A stretch of 32,836 nt of DNA from an uncultured Clostridia bacterium (GCA_947631225.1 CANRKM010000007.1:1-32836); one strand, 5' to 3'; shown: positions 8,245-18,149, numbered from the stretch's first letter. The notes: a model not told the origin generated them from the sequence alone. Program-made: numbers and translations.

Positions 8245-10036
8245 ATGGTGCGTTATAGTGATGAAATTCTTAGCGAAATACGAGAAAGTAACGATATAGT
8301 AGATGTAATATCACAGTACGTGCATTTAAAAAGAAGTGGAAGAAATTATTTTGGGTTATGTCCATTTCACAATGAAAAATCTCCGTCTTTTTCAGTTTCA
8401 CCAGACAGGCAAATATTCCATTGTTTTGGATGTGGAGTTCGGTGGAAATGTGATTACATTTATAAGCAAAATAGAGGGAATTGGTTTTAAAGAAGCAATT
8501 GAAACTTTGGCAGAAAGAGCCAATATAGAACTTCCAACTTTAACAAATGGAGAAGATTCACATAAAGAAGAATTAAAAGCAAAAATATATAAACTTAACT
8601 CATATGCAGCAGATTATTATCATAAAAGGTTATACAAGCCTGAATCTAAAGCAGGGCAAGAATATGTAAAACAAAGAAAATTAACAAATGAAACGTTGGA
8701 AAATTATAACTTGGGCTTTTCTGGAAATTATGACGAATTATATAAAGTACTAAAAAAAGAAGGGTTTGAAGATGAAGAAATATTGGAATCGGGATTAGTT
8801 AAGAAAAATGAAGACGGAAAATACATAGATTTTTATAGAGACAGATTTATGATTCCAATTTTAGATGTTAGAAACAGAGTAATAGCATTTGGAGGAAGAG
8901 TTTTAGGAGATGCCAAAAGGTTTAAATATTTAAATTCACCAGAAAACATTGTATATAGTAAAGGAAAGCATTTATTTGGTTTAAATGTAGCAAAGAAATA
9001 TGAACATAAAAAGTTACTTATAGTTGAAGGATATATGGATGTTATATCTTTACATCAAAGAGGAGTGCAAAATGTTGTTGGAGCACTTGGAACAGCATTG
9101 ACAACCAATCAAGGATGGTTACTTAGAAAAAATGCAGAACAAGTTATTTTAGGATTTGATTCAGATGGTGCAGGGCAAACAGCTATAATGCGTGCAATGG
9201 AAGTTATGCAAAATATGGGAACAGATATTAGGGTACTTCAAATGCTTGGTGCAAAAGACCCTGATGAATATATTATAAAATATGGTTCAGCAAGGTTTAA
9301 AAAGCTCATAGATGAAGCAATTTCTTTAATAGAATTTAGAGTAAAAATATTACAGCAAAGTTTAAATTTAGAAGTTGCAGGAGATAAAGTTAAATTTTTA
9401 AATGAAATTGCAAAATTAATTTCAAAAATTGATAATTCAATAGAGCAAGAAATATACATAGAAAAGATATCAAAAGGATATAATATATCAAAGGAAGCAA
9501 TTTTTGGACAAGTAAACAAATTACAATATTCAGGAAAATCTAAACAAAACAATTTGGAAAAGTCAGTGCCTGTTAGAACGAAAATTAGAGAAAAAAATAC
9601 ATTAGATGAGGTATCAAAGGAAATAATTCAAAGAGAGAATACAATTATATCTATTTTGATAAACAGTCCAGAAAATTTCAAACTTATAAAAGAAAATATG
9701 AAAGAAGATGACTTTAAATATAGTTTAAACCATAAAATAGTAGCATATTTGTATGAAGAATTAGAAAAAGAAGATAATAATATTAGTTCTATATTAGATA
9801 AAGTAGAAGATGAAGATGTTCAAAGTCATTTAACAGCTATAATGGCAGAGGATTATGGAATTACAGATAATAAAAAGGCAATACAAGATATTTTGAAAAA
9901 ATACGAAAAAGAAAAACTTGAAATTAGGCGTGATGAACTTATAAAAGAAACTTCTCTTGAACAAGATATTGAAAAGAAAAGGAAAATAGGAGAAGAATTA
10001 AATAACATAATTTTAAAATTAGCGAGATTAAGATAA
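8245..10036 (+). CDS. dnaG: DNA primase DnaG (needs +1 shift)
   Basis: Primase making RNA primers at the replication fork, about 596 residues once the frame is joined, normal for the family. The CHC2 zinc finger ([13 protein letters not shown], then FHCFGCG) is near residues 40-65. The TOPRIM region follows with [15 protein letters not shown] and [12 protein letters not shown] helicase-binding C-terminal region completes it. ATG at 8245 follows GGAGAGAGG. The frame changes at codon 66, inside the zinc-finger domain: GTT, extra C at 8440, then GGT GGA AAT, giving the expected CFGCGVGGNVITF. Without the shift translation stops 17 codons later, leaving only the zinc finger. rpoD starts 28 nt downstream, the classical macromolecular-synthesis operon order. 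dnaG is normally single-copy and essential, so it is unlikely to be a pseudogene. Confidence 0.92.
8440..8443 (+). other. CGGT +1 frameshift site in dnaG
   Basis: The reading is GGA GTT [C] GGT GGA AAT. The zero-frame codon is CGG; skipping the C or reading CGGT as one glycine restores primase. Confidence 0.88.
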
Positions 10037-10064
10037 CAATTCAAGAGAAAGGAAGGAATTAAAA

Positions 10065-11255
10065 GTGAAAGAAGAAAATTTAAATAATGAGGAAAAAATA
10101 AAAAAAGAAAGAAATGAACAACCTGATGATATTGAAGTTTCTGAAAATATAAAGAATTCTGAAAGTGTTGAAGATAAAGCAAGAGAAAAAGTTGCCAAAA
10201 TAATAAAAAAAGCAAAAGAAAAAGGAAAACTAACTTATGGAGAGCTTGCAACAGAATTAGACGAAACATCTCCAGATGAAATAGAAAAAGTATTTGATGC
10301 AATGGAAGAAATGGGAGTTGATGTTTTAAAAGATGATTTTGATGATGAACCTGATGAAGAAGATTTAAAAGAAGTTCAAGATTTAAAATTAGATGAAATA
10401 ACACAAGATGATACATTTGAAGGAATTAATATAGATGATCCTGTAAGAATGTATTTAAGGGAAATTGGAAGAATCGATCTTTTAACATATGATCAGGAAT
10501 TAGAATTAGCAAAAAAAATACTAAAGGGAGATGAAGAAGCAAAACAAAAACTTGCAGAAGCAAACCTAAGACTAGTTGTTAGTATTGCTAAAAAATATGT
10601 TGGAAGAGGGATGTTATTTTTAGATTTAATTCAAGAAGGCAATATGGGATTAATAAAAGCAGTAGAAAAATTTGACTATGAAAAAGGATTTAAATTTAGT
10701 ACCTATGCTACATGGTGGATAAGACAATCAATAACAAGAGCTATTGCAGACCAAGCAAGAACTATAAGAATTCCAGTTCATATGGTAGAAACAATTAATA
10801 AATTAATTAGAACATCAAGACACTTATTACAAAGATTAGGTAGAGAGCCTACCCCAGAAGAGCTTTCAGAAGAACTTGAATTACCAATAGATAAAGTAAT
10901 GGAAATTCAAAAAATAGCACAAGATCCAGTATCATTAGAAACTCCAATAGGAGAAGAAGACGACAGTCATTTAGGAGACTTTATTCAAGATGAAGACAGC
11001 CCTGCACCTCAAGATGCAGCTGCATATACACTTCTTAAAGAGCAGTTAGAAGAAGTAATGTCAACACTTACACCAAGAGAAGCAAAGGTTTTAAGACTAA
11101 GGTTTGGATTAAACGATGGTAAAGCCAGAACTCTTGAAGAAGTTGGTAGAGAGTTTGATGTAACAAGAGAAAGAATTCGTCAAATAGAAGCAAAAGCTCT
11201 AAGAAAATTAAGACATCCAAGTAGAAGTAAAAAATTAAAAGATTATATGACATAA
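10065..11255 (+). CDS. rpoD: Primary sigma factor SigA/RpoD
   Basis: Housekeeping sigma factor, 396 residues, typical of Firmicutes SigA. An acidic region 1.1 (about 40-110) is followed by region 1.2 ([11 protein letters not shown]). Region 2 has [16 protein letters not shown] and the promoter-melting [13 protein letters not shown]. Region 3 follows, and region 4 has [20 protein letters not shown], the -35-binding helix. The GTG start at 10065 is supported by GAAAGGAAGGA just upstream. No frame interruption is present, in contrast to its operon partner dnaG. It is consistent with the many TTGACA/TATAAT promoters seen here. Confidence 0.97.
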   Translation: MKEENLNNEEKIKKERNEQPDDIEVSENIKNSESVEDKAREKVAKIIKKAKEKGKLTYGELATELDETSPDEIEKVFDAMEEMGVDVLKDDFDDEPDEEDLKEVQDLKLDEITQDDTFEGINIDDPVRMYLREIGRIDLLTYDQELELAKKILKGDEEAKQKLAEANLRLVVSIAKKYVGRGMLFLDLIQEGNMGLIKAVEKFDYEKGFKFSTYATWWIRQSITRAIADQARTIRIPVHMVETINKLIRTSRHLLQRLGREPTPEELSEELELPIDKVMEIQKIAQDPVSLETPIGEEDDSHLGDFIQDEDSPAPQDAAAYTLLKEQLEEVMSTLTPREAKVLRLRFGLNDGKARTLEEVGREFDVTRERIRQIEAKALRKLRHPSRSKKLKDYMT

Positions 11256-11287
11256 TTTAAAGAGCGGTTAAAAAATCGCTCTTTAAA
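11256..11287 (+). terminator. Hairpin after rpoD, probable terminator
   Basis: The arms TTTAAAGAGCG (11256-11266) and CGCTCTTTAAA (11277-11287) are perfect and start directly after the stop codon. No long T-run follows, so termination may be partial. Confidence 0.6.
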
Positions 11288-11344
11288 AATATAAAACATT
11301 AATAATTCGCTTTTTAAAATAGATTAAATAGGGAGATTATAAAT

Positions 11345-12407
11345 ATGAATTTAATTTTAAATATTATAGAAAATTTTAGTAAAGAAATGGCAATTGATTT
11401 AATTATAGCAATATTAATTATAGCAGTTTTGGATATTTTTAGTCCTTTGCTTTCTTTTATTATAATAAAAATTTTTAACATAAAAAAGAATACAAATGAA
11501 ATAAAAAATAGTGCCTTTTACACACCGTTAAAGATATTCTTTAAGCTTACAGGGATATATTTAGCAATATTATTTTTAAAAACAACATTTAACTTTGCAG
11601 AAAGCTTTATTAATGTAGTAACTAAAATATATAAAATAGCAGTAATAATTACACTAGCAAATAGTTTTGCAAATAGTATAACTAAAAAATCAAGATTTGT
11701 AAAAACTATTGAAGAAAAAAGTACAAAAGATTTTAACGATAATTCTATTAAAATGTTAGTTAGATTAATAAAAGTAATAATATATATTGTTGCTACATTT
11801 ATTGTATTTCTTGAACTTGACTATGATTTAAGTGGTTTGATTACAGGTCTTGGATTAGGAAGTGTTGTGTTAACTTTAGCAGCACAAGACACTATAAAAA
11901 ATTTACTTCGGTGGAATTATAATTTTTATGGATAAACCATTTAAAGTTGGAAATTATATTACAGTTTCAGATTATTCAGGTACAGTTGAAGATATAACAT
12001 TTAGAAGCACTAAAATAAGAACTTTAGAAAATAGTATAGTACAAATTCCAAATTCAATAATGTCTTCAGTTGAAATAGAAAATTCTAGTGAAATAAGGAA
12101 AAGAAGATATTACTTAAATTTAGAATTAGTAAATGATACAAAAACAAGAAAAATTGAATTATTGAAAAATGAAATTTTAAGCTTATTAAATCAAAATGAT
12201 AATGTTTTGAAAGACTCTATTAATGTTCATTTTACTGATGTTGTTGGAAATAGATTAAATTTGACTACAATATTTTATTTTAACACAGCAGATTATACAG
12301 AATTTTTAGATTTAAAAGAAGAAGTAAATAAAAGTATAATAGATTTAATAGACAGAAATAATATTACACTTGCAAATAATCTTCAAGCAATAGAAATAAA
12401 AAAATAA
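11345..12407 (+). CDS. MscS-family mechanosensitive ion channel (needs +1 shift)
   Basis: Small-conductance mechanosensitive channel, about 353 residues, releasing solutes on osmotic downshock. Several transmembrane helices lie within residues 1-165. The pore helix and conserved junction follow (LGLGSVVLTLAAQDTIKN, then LLGGIIIFMDKPFKVGNYI after joining). The cytoplasmic beta domain has DYSGTVEDITFRSTKIRT and VQIPNS. The frame breaks at codon 189: CTT, extra C at 11909, then GGT GGA. The zero frame ends nine codons on, directly after the pore helix. The downstream half has no ribosome site of its own at its ATG (11928). Total length is 3n+1. Confidence 0.88.
11909..11912 (+). other. CGGT +1 frameshift site in mscS
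   Basis: The reading is TTA CTT [C] GGT GGA ATT. Joining gives NLLGGIIIF, matching the conserved end of the MscS pore helix. Confidence 0.88.
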
Positions 12408-12513
12408 TTTTAGAGAAGATTTAATAACATAAATAGTAACAAAAAATTCATAATATCTTCACAAATGAGTTGTATAATAATAGAGCATTACAAAGAGAGA
12501 AAGGAATAAAAAA

Positions 12514-13191
12514 GTGGAGAATATAACTATTTTAATAGTAGATGATGAACTTAGAATGAGAAAACTAATAAAGGATTTTTTATTAAAAGAAAATTATAAT
12601 ACATTAGAGGCAAAAGATGGTGAAGAAGCACTTAATATATTTAATGAAAATAAAGATAAAATAAATTTAATTTTATTAGATGTTATGATGCCAAAAAAAG
12701 ATGGTTGGACAGTTTTAAGAGAAATAAGAAATGAGTCAAATGTACCAGTAATTATGCTAACTGCGAGAGGAGAAGAACAAGATGAATTATTTGGATTCGA
12801 ATTAGGTGTTGACGAATATATTTCTAAACCATTTAGTCCAAAAATATTGGTCGCAAGAATAGAAGCAATACTTAAAAGGATAAATGGAGATAAAAAAGTT
12901 GTAAGAGATTATGATGGAATAGTAATAGACGAAAATGGAAGAACTGTAACAGTTGATGGAAAGCCTATAGAATTAAGTTTAAGAGAATATGAGCTTTTAA
13001 AATATCTGTTAGATAATGAAAAAATAGCTCTTTCAAGAGATAAAATTCTAAATAATGTATGGAATTATGATTATTATGGCGATTCCAGAACTATAGATAG
13101 TCATATAAAAAAGATTAGACATAAATTAGGAAAAAAAGGCAGATATATAGAAACAATTAGAGGTATAGGTTATAAATTTGAAATAAAATAG
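12514..13191 (+). CDS. OmpR/PhoB-family response regulator
   Basis: 225 residues with a receiver domain (1-118) and a winged-helix DNA-binding domain (about 128-225). The acidic pocket is VDDE, the phosphoacceptor Asp lies in LILLDVMMPKKDG, the Thr in VIMLTARG and the Lys in SKPFSP. The effector domain has LSLREYELLKYLL and RTIDSHIKKIRHKLG. Start is GTG at 12514 after GAAAGGA; a TATAAT box lies at 12473-12478. It is followed after 92 nt by its likely partner kinase. Target genes cannot be read from this window. Confidence 0.93.
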   Translation: MENITILIVDDELRMRKLIKDFLLKENYNTLEAKDGEEALNIFNENKDKINLILLDVMMPKKDGWTVLREIRNESNVPVIMLTARGEEQDELFGFELGVDEYISKPFSPKILVARIEAILKRINGDKKVVRDYDGIVIDENGRTVTVDGKPIELSLREYELLKYLLDNEKIALSRDKILNNVWNYDYYGDSRTIDSHIKKIRHKLGKKGRYIETIRGIGYKFEIK

Positions 13192-13283
13192 ATTTTTAAA
13201 ATATAAATTTATTGTATGTTTGAAGTATTTTTATATTTATTATATGTTTTCAAAATAAAGAAAGGAAGGAATGAATTTTTTTT

Positions 13284-14786
13284 ATGAAAAACAAAATTGG
13301 ATTGTTTAATTCTATAAGAACAAGATTATTTCTTTCTTTATGCATTATAGTTATAGTAATTGTACTTTCATTAATATTTTTAAATAATTTTGTATTAAGA
13401 CAATTTTATGAATACAGTAAGGAGAATCGATTACAAAATGTTTATGAAACAATAAATAATTATTATAAAGATGGAAATGATGAAAGTAATTTAACAGAAG
13501 AACTAGATAAAATTGCAATTAATAATAATTTTGACATATTAATAAGAAATAATGAAAATGTAAGTGTTTACAGTTCAAATAAAGATTATTATGCAACATT
13601 AGGAGAAATAGTATTTTCTTTTTTCAAAGATGTAAATAAACAATATGACATATTAAAGAAAAATGAAAAATATACAATTAGTAAATTTAAAGATAACAAG
13701 ACAAATATTAATTACATAATGCTTATAGCAAATTTGGATAATTATTATAAACTATATATTAGAATGCCAGTTGCCTCTATTGATGAAAGTGTAAAAATTT
13801 CAAATGAATTTTTATCAATAACAGCCTTTTTTATAATTATAATAGGTGGAATAGTTCTATCTTTTGTATCTAACAGATTTAGTGAACCTATTGTTGAATT
13901 AAATGAAATAGCAAAAAAAATGTCAAATTTAGATTTTAGTCGAAAATACAAACAATCTGATGCTAATGATGAAATAGATATGTTAGGAAGTAGTATAAAT
14001 ACACTTTCTAATAAGCTTCAATCAACAATAGAGCAATTAAAAAATACGAATATGGAATTAGAAAAGGATATAGAAGAAAAATCTAAGATAGATGAGATGA
14101 GGAGAAGTTTTATATCAGATGTATCACATGAACTAAAAACTCCGATTGCCTTGATACAAGGCTATAGTGAGGGATTAATAGAAAATGTAAATACAGATGA
14201 GGAATCTAGGAAATTTTATGCAGAAGTTATTTTAGATGAAGTAACCAAAATGGATAGACTTGTTAAACAGCTTTTAGAGCTTATGAAACTTGAATATGGG
14301 AAATCACAATTTAATAACAAAGAATTTAATATAGTTGAGTTGGAAAATGAGATAATTAGAAAATCTGGTGTAATGATAGAAAAGGAAAATGTGAAACTTG
14401 AAAATAAAGTAGAAGGAGAAATTATGGTATATTCAGACGATTTCTACATAGACCAAGTTTTAACAAACTATATTACAAATGCAATAAAATACGCAATTCC
14501 AATAAATGGGCAAAAAATAGTTAGAATAGAAAATGAAATTTTAAAGGATAAAAACAAATTAAGAGTCAAAATATTTAACACTTTTGAGCAATTTTCGGAA
14601 GAAGAAATGGTGCGTATTTGGAATAGATTTTACAAAATAGATGAATCAAGAAATAGGGAAAATGGAGGAAATGGTATAGGTTTGTCTTTAGTTAAAGCTA
14701 TAATGAATAATTATGGCAATAGCTATGGTGTTAAAAATGTAGCAGGAGGAGTAGAATTCTATTTTGATTTGGATTTAAAAAGATGA
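13284..14786 (+). CDS. Two-component sensor histidine kinase (HAMP-HisKA-HATPase)
   Basis: 500-residue membrane kinase. The first transmembrane helix is at about 14-36, an extracellular sensor of about 130 residues follows, and the second helix is at about 168-190. A HAMP-like region follows (LNEIAKKMSNLDFS). The HisKA motif SHELKTPIALIQGYSEG carries the phosphorylated His. The ATPase has an N-box (NYITNAIKYA) and a G-box (NGGNGIGLSLVKAI). It probably phosphorylates the regulator encoded just upstream. The signal is unknown. It ends 10 nt before a long inverted repeat. Confidence 0.93.
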   Translation: MKNKIGLFNSIRTRLFLSLCIIVIVIVLSLIFLNNFVLRQFYEYSKENRLQNVYETINNYYKDGNDESNLTEELDKIAINNNFDILIRNNENVSVYSSNKDYYATLGEIVFSFFKDVNKQYDILKKNEKYTISKFKDNKTNINYIMLIANLDNYYKLYIRMPVASIDESVKISNEFLSITAFFIIIIGGIVLSFVSNRFSEPIVELNEIAKKMSNLDFSRKYKQSDANDEIDMLGSSINTLSNKLQSTIEQLKNTNMELEKDIEEKSKIDEMRRSFISDVSHELKTPIALIQGYSEGLIENVNTDEESRKFYAEVILDEVTKMDRLVKQLLELMKLEYGKSQFNNKEFNIVELENEIIRKSGVMIEKENVKLENKVEGEIMVYSDDFYIDQVLTNYITNAIKYAIPINGQKIVRIENEILKDKNKLRVKIFNTFEQFSEEEMVRIWNRFYKIDESRNRENGGNGIGLSLVKAIMNNYGNSYGVKNVAGGVEFYFDLDLKR

Positions 14787-14796
14787 ATTTAGGATT

Positions 14797-14907
14797 GAAA
14801 GCGGTCAATGGGGACGTCCTTTTTTGACACGCTTTTATTTATTTTTTTAAATATATTAAATTAATAAAAAAGCGTGTCAAAAAAGGACGTCCCCATTGAC
14901 CGCTTTC
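14797..14907. repeat. Long inverted repeat, REP/MITE-like element copy 1
   Basis: Perfect 40-nt arms (14797-14836 and 14868-14907) around a 31-nt AT-rich loop. The core GCGGTCAATGGGGACGTCC followed by TTTTTTGACA is shared with the copy at 18444-18571. The pairing continues imperfectly outward. It fills the gap between two convergent genes (kinase and pflA), so it may also act as a bidirectional terminator. It encodes no protein. Confidence 0.88.
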
Positions 14908-14910
14908 GTC

Positions 14911-15645
14911 TTAAATTCCTAAAATTTCTTTAGCTCTTGCTACATCGTCATCTGTTGCATCTCTTACACCTTCAAGTTCGTATTTTAATTTTAAATCTGC
15001 CCATTTGTATTTACCCATTGTATGGTAAGGCAAAAGCTCTACTTTTTGAACTGTTTTTAAACTTGAAATAAAATCTTTTAATTTTAGTAAATCTTCTTCA
15101 TCATCAGTAAATCCGGGAATTATAACTTGTCTAAGCCACATTGATTTTCCAATGTCACTTAAATATTTTGCAAAATCTAATTCTTTTTCATTAGAGAAAC
15201 CAACTAAATCCTTACATTTATTTGGGGCTATGTGTTTTATATCTAACAAAAATAAATCAGTTAAATCTATTAGTTCTTTAATTTGAGGTGTTAAAGCTAC
15301 CATGCCAGAAGTGTCAATACATGTATGAATTTTTTTATTTTTTAATTTTTTAAATAATTCTATTAAAAATGGAAATTGCAAAAGAGGTTCACCTCCAGTA
15401 CAAGTTACTCCACCATTTTTAATATAATTTTTATAATGCATAATTTTTTCAAATATTTCATCTAAAGATTTATATTCTCCTTTATTTATATCCCAGGTAT
15501 CACGATTGTGACAGTATTTACACTGGAGATTACAACCTTGCAAAAAAAGCACAAATCTTATACCAGGTCCATCAACAGTTCCAAAAGATTCTATAGAGTG
15601 AACTTTAGCATAATAGCGTAAGTCTAAATCATTTTTATTCATCAT
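14911..15645 (-). CDS. pflA: Pyruvate formate-lyase-activating enzyme
   Basis: Radical-SAM enzyme of 244 residues that installs the glycyl radical on pyruvate formate-lyase. Motifs: ESFGTVDGPGIRFVLFLQGC, then the cluster-binding CNLQCKYC (CxxxCxxC), GGVTCTGGEPLLQ and LLPYHTMGKYKW near the end. Two adjacent ATGs (15645 and 15642) follow AGGAG; the second has the better spacing. It lies downstream of pfl on the same strand, separated by a structured spacer at 15721-15820. Confidence 0.95.
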   Translation of the reverse strand: MMNKNDLDLRYYAKVHSIESFGTVDGPGIRFVLFLQGCNLQCKYCHNRDTWDINKGEYKSLDEIFEKIMHYKNYIKNGGVTCTGGEPLLQFPFLIELFKKLKNKKIHTCIDTSGMVALTPQIKELIDLTDLFLLDIKHIAPNKCKDLVGFSNEKELDFAKYLSDIGKSMWLRQVIIPGFTDDEEDLLKLKDFISSLKTVQKVELLPYHTMGKYKWADLKLKYELEGVRDATDDDVARAKEILGI

Positions 15646-15720
15646 ATTGCTCCTAATATTTTATTTATAGTATATAGAATAATCTAGTAAAAAAATAACA
15701 TATATTTTAGTTTAGAAAAG

Positions 15721-15820
15721 AATGGTTATATTGCTAGGCAAAATTTTGCATGAAAAGCGGAGTGTACGAGTGGTACATGAGCATTTTCATACAAAATTTT
15801 AACAACGCAAGATGACCATT
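15721..15820. promoter_or_regulatory. 100-nt structured inverted-repeat spacer between pfl and pflA
   Basis: Nested complementary blocks run through the whole spacer: AATGGT/ACCATT at the ends, then TTGC/GCAA, then AAAATTTTGCATGAAAA against TTTTCATACAAAATTTT, and GTAC/GTAC near the tip. The blocks keep order and spacing, as expected of one long imperfect stem with internal loops. It sits between two genes on the minus strand, so it could be an RNA element for differential expression, or a dispersed repeat. I recall similar intergenic sequence in other Clostridia but cannot verify this here. Confidence 0.7.
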
Positions 15821-15830
15821 ATTTTTTAAA

Positions 15831-18003
15831 CTAGATTTTCTCGTGGATAGTTCTGTTAATAACATCCAATTGCTGTTCTCTTGTTAGGCTAGTAAATCTA
15901 ACAGCATAACCAGAAACACGAATAGTAAGTTGAGGATACTTTTCAGGGTGATCCATAGCATCTTGAAGAAGCTTTCTATCAAACACATTAACATTAATAT
16001 GGTGACCAGTACTTGCAAAATATCCATCTAACATATTAACCAAATTAGTTATTTTATCTTCCTCAGTTTTTCCCAAAGTATTAGGAGTAATTGAGAAAGT
16101 ATAAGAAATTCCGGTCTTCTGCTGAAGCAAATGGAAGTTTAGCAATAGAGTTCATTACAGCCAAGGCACCATTTGTATCACGTCCGTGAAGCGGATTTGC
16201 TCCTGGACCAAAAGGTTCTCCTGCCTTACGACCATCTGGAGTGCTTCCGTGTAGCTTTACCATAAACTACATTTGAAGTTATTGTAAGAATTGATAAAGT
16301 ATGAGTCGAATGTTTATAAGTTGGGTGTTTGCGAAGTTTTTCCATAAATCTTTTAACTAAATCTACTGCAATTTCATCAACTTTTTTCTCATCATTTCCG
16401 AACTTTGGAAAATCTCCTTCTACTTCATAATCAACAGCTATTCCATTTTCATCACGAATAACTTTTACTTTTGCATATTTAATTGCAGAAAGTGAATCGG
16501 CAGCCACAGAAAGTCCTGCTATACCACATGCCATAGTTTGATAAACATCTTTATCATGAAGTGCCATTTCAATAGCTTCATAAGAGTATTTATCATGCAT
16601 ATAATGAATTGCATTTAATGCTTTTATATAAATTTTTGCAACATAATCCATCATTTGGTCATATTTTTCCATAACTTCGTCATAATCTAAATATTCTGAA
16701 GTAATTGGTGCAAATTTTGGTGCAACTTGTTTTTTAGAAACTTCATCGACACCACCATTTATTGCATATAATAAGGTTTTTGCAAGATTAGCACGAGCAC
16801 CGAAAAATTGCATTTGTTTTCCTATTCTCATAGGGGATACACAACAAGCTATACCATAGTCATCCCCTAAAGTTACCCTCATTAAATCATCATTTTCATA
16901 CTGAATACTTGATGTTTGAATAGAAAGAGAAGTTGCATAACGTTTGAATCCTTCGGGTAACCTTGTAGACCATAATACTGTCATATTTGGTTCTGGTGCA
17001 GGACCTAAGTTTACCAAAGAGTGTAAAAGTCTAAATGAGTTTTTAGTAACTAAAGTTCTTCCATCTATTCCCATACCACCAATACTTTCTGTAACCCAAA
17101 CAGGGTCTCCTGAAAATAATTCATTATAATCTGGAGTACGCAAAAATCTTACTAATCTTAATTTCATAACAAAATGATCCATTAATTCTTGAGCTTGAGC
17201 CTCGCTTAAAGTTCCATTTTGTAAGTCTCTTTCTATATAAATATCTAAAAATGTAGAAGTTCTACCTAAGCTCATTGCAGCACCATTTTGGTCTTTTATT
17301 GCACCTAAATATCCAAAATATAGCCATTGTATAGCTTCTTTTGCGTTATTTGCAGGTTTAGAAATATCAAAACCATATTTCTCTGCCATAACTTTAAGTT
17401 CATTTAAAGCTTTTATTTGCTCAGCAATTTCTTCACGGTGACGAATAATGTCTTCTGTAAAGCAGTCTACATCTAATTCTTGAAGCTCATCTTTCTTTTC
17501 TTCTATTAAAACATCTACACCGTATAAAGCAACTCTTCTATAATCTCCAATAATTCTTCCACGTCCATAACCATCAGGTAATCCTGTTAATAATTTATTA
17601 GAACGAGCACGTCTAACATCAGGTGTATAAACATCAAAAACGCCGTCATTATGTGTTTTTCTACAATTTTTATTCCGCCAAAAGGCATAATAGCTCTTTT
17701 TAAAGGTTTGTCTGTTTGAAGCCCAACAATTTCTTCTAAATTTTTATCAATATAACCTGCATCATGAGCTGATACTGTTGAAATTGTTTTTGTATCTATA
17801 TCTAAAACTCCACCAGGAGCTTCTTTTTCTTTTTTGTAAAGTTCTAAAACTTCATCCCATAATTTTTTAGTTTTTGGAGTTGGTCCACATAAAAAACTAG
17901 AATCTCCTTCATATGGAGTATAGTTTCTTTGAATAAAATCTCTAACATTTATTTCAGATTGCCATTCTCCTGATTCAAAACCATTCCATGCATCAAATTT
18001 CAT
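15831..18003 (-). CDS. pflB: Pyruvate formate-lyase with two CGG shifts and one internal deletion
   Basis: Glycyl-radical enzyme converting pyruvate and CoA to formate and acetyl-CoA. It starts at the ATG at 18003 after GAAAGGATG ([13 protein letters not shown]). The paired active-site Cys are present ([14 protein letters not shown]), and so is the C-terminal glycyl-radical loop ([13 protein letters not shown]). Three interruptions are seen. Two are CGG type: ACA [C] GGA restores VYGKATGSTPDGR, and GAC [C] GGA restores SAEDGISYTF. The third, near 17655-17662, differs: about 22 residues between GGIKIVE and [10 protein letters not shown] are missing compared with known PFL, with a net one-base frame loss. 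Either the assembly collapsed there or this copy carries a real lesion. Confidence 0.85.
16110..16113 (-). other. CGGA +1 frameshift site 2 in pfl
   Basis: Minus-strand reading: GAA GAC [C] GGA ATT TCT, restoring AEDGISYTF. Confidence 0.87.
16246..16249 (-). other. CGGA +1 frameshift site 1 in pfl
   Basis: Minus-strand reading: GCT ACA [C] GGA AGC ACT, restoring [13 protein letters not shown], a strongly conserved PFL segment. Confidence 0.88.
17648..17665 (-). other. Out-of-frame deletion junction in pfl
   Basis: Minus strand GTAGAAAAACACATAATG joins GGIKIVE to HNDGVF in the wrong frame. About 67 nt seem missing compared with the family. It lies at a run of five A and does not involve CGG, so it is a different kind of event from the other breaks. 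Confidence 0.65.
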
Positions 18004-18061
18004 ATATATCATCCTTTCTTAATTTACTGTTACTTTTATTATTCACAAATTTGCCAAAAAT

Positions 18062-18090
18062 ATGATAGCATAATAAAAAATTTATTGCAA
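18062..18090 (-). promoter_or_regulatory. Promoter for pfl
   Basis: On the minus strand TTGCAA (18090-18085) and TATCAT (18067-18062) have a 17-nt spacer and an extended -10 (TGC before TATCAT). Confidence 0.55.
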
Positions 18091-18110
18091 TAGAAAAATA
18101 AAAAACTAAA

Positions 18111-18149
18111 GTCAAGCACTTGACAATCAGTATATTTATAGAGTATAAT
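18111..18149 (+). promoter_or_regulatory. Promoter for rpsU with a palindrome at the -35
   Basis: TTGACA at 18120-18125 and TATAAT at 18144-18149 are separated by 18 nt. The -35 lies in the near-palindrome GTCAAGCACTTGAC (18111-18124), which also offers a minus-strand TTGACT, so a factor bound there could affect both rpsU and pfl. The leader to the rpsU start is about 85 nt and includes a small ACATAC/GTATG hairpin around 18198-18214. Confidence 0.6.

Noticed and set aside
8245..10036. Treating dnaG, mscS, ymfF, pfl and rluD as pseudogenes
   Set aside because: Each is otherwise intact, in normal operon context, with a single in-register correction; dnaG is essential. Multiple independent decay would give varied lesions and stop codons.
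9853..10416. Long antisense reading frames rich in Leu and Phe, such as opposite dnaG/rpoD
   Set aside because: They are shadows of A-rich coding sequence on the other strand, with no ribosome sites or recognisable domains.
11928..12407. The downstream halves as separately translated genes
   Set aside because: The ATGs lie in the middle of conserved domains and lack ribosome sites; the halves join exactly at the CGG site.
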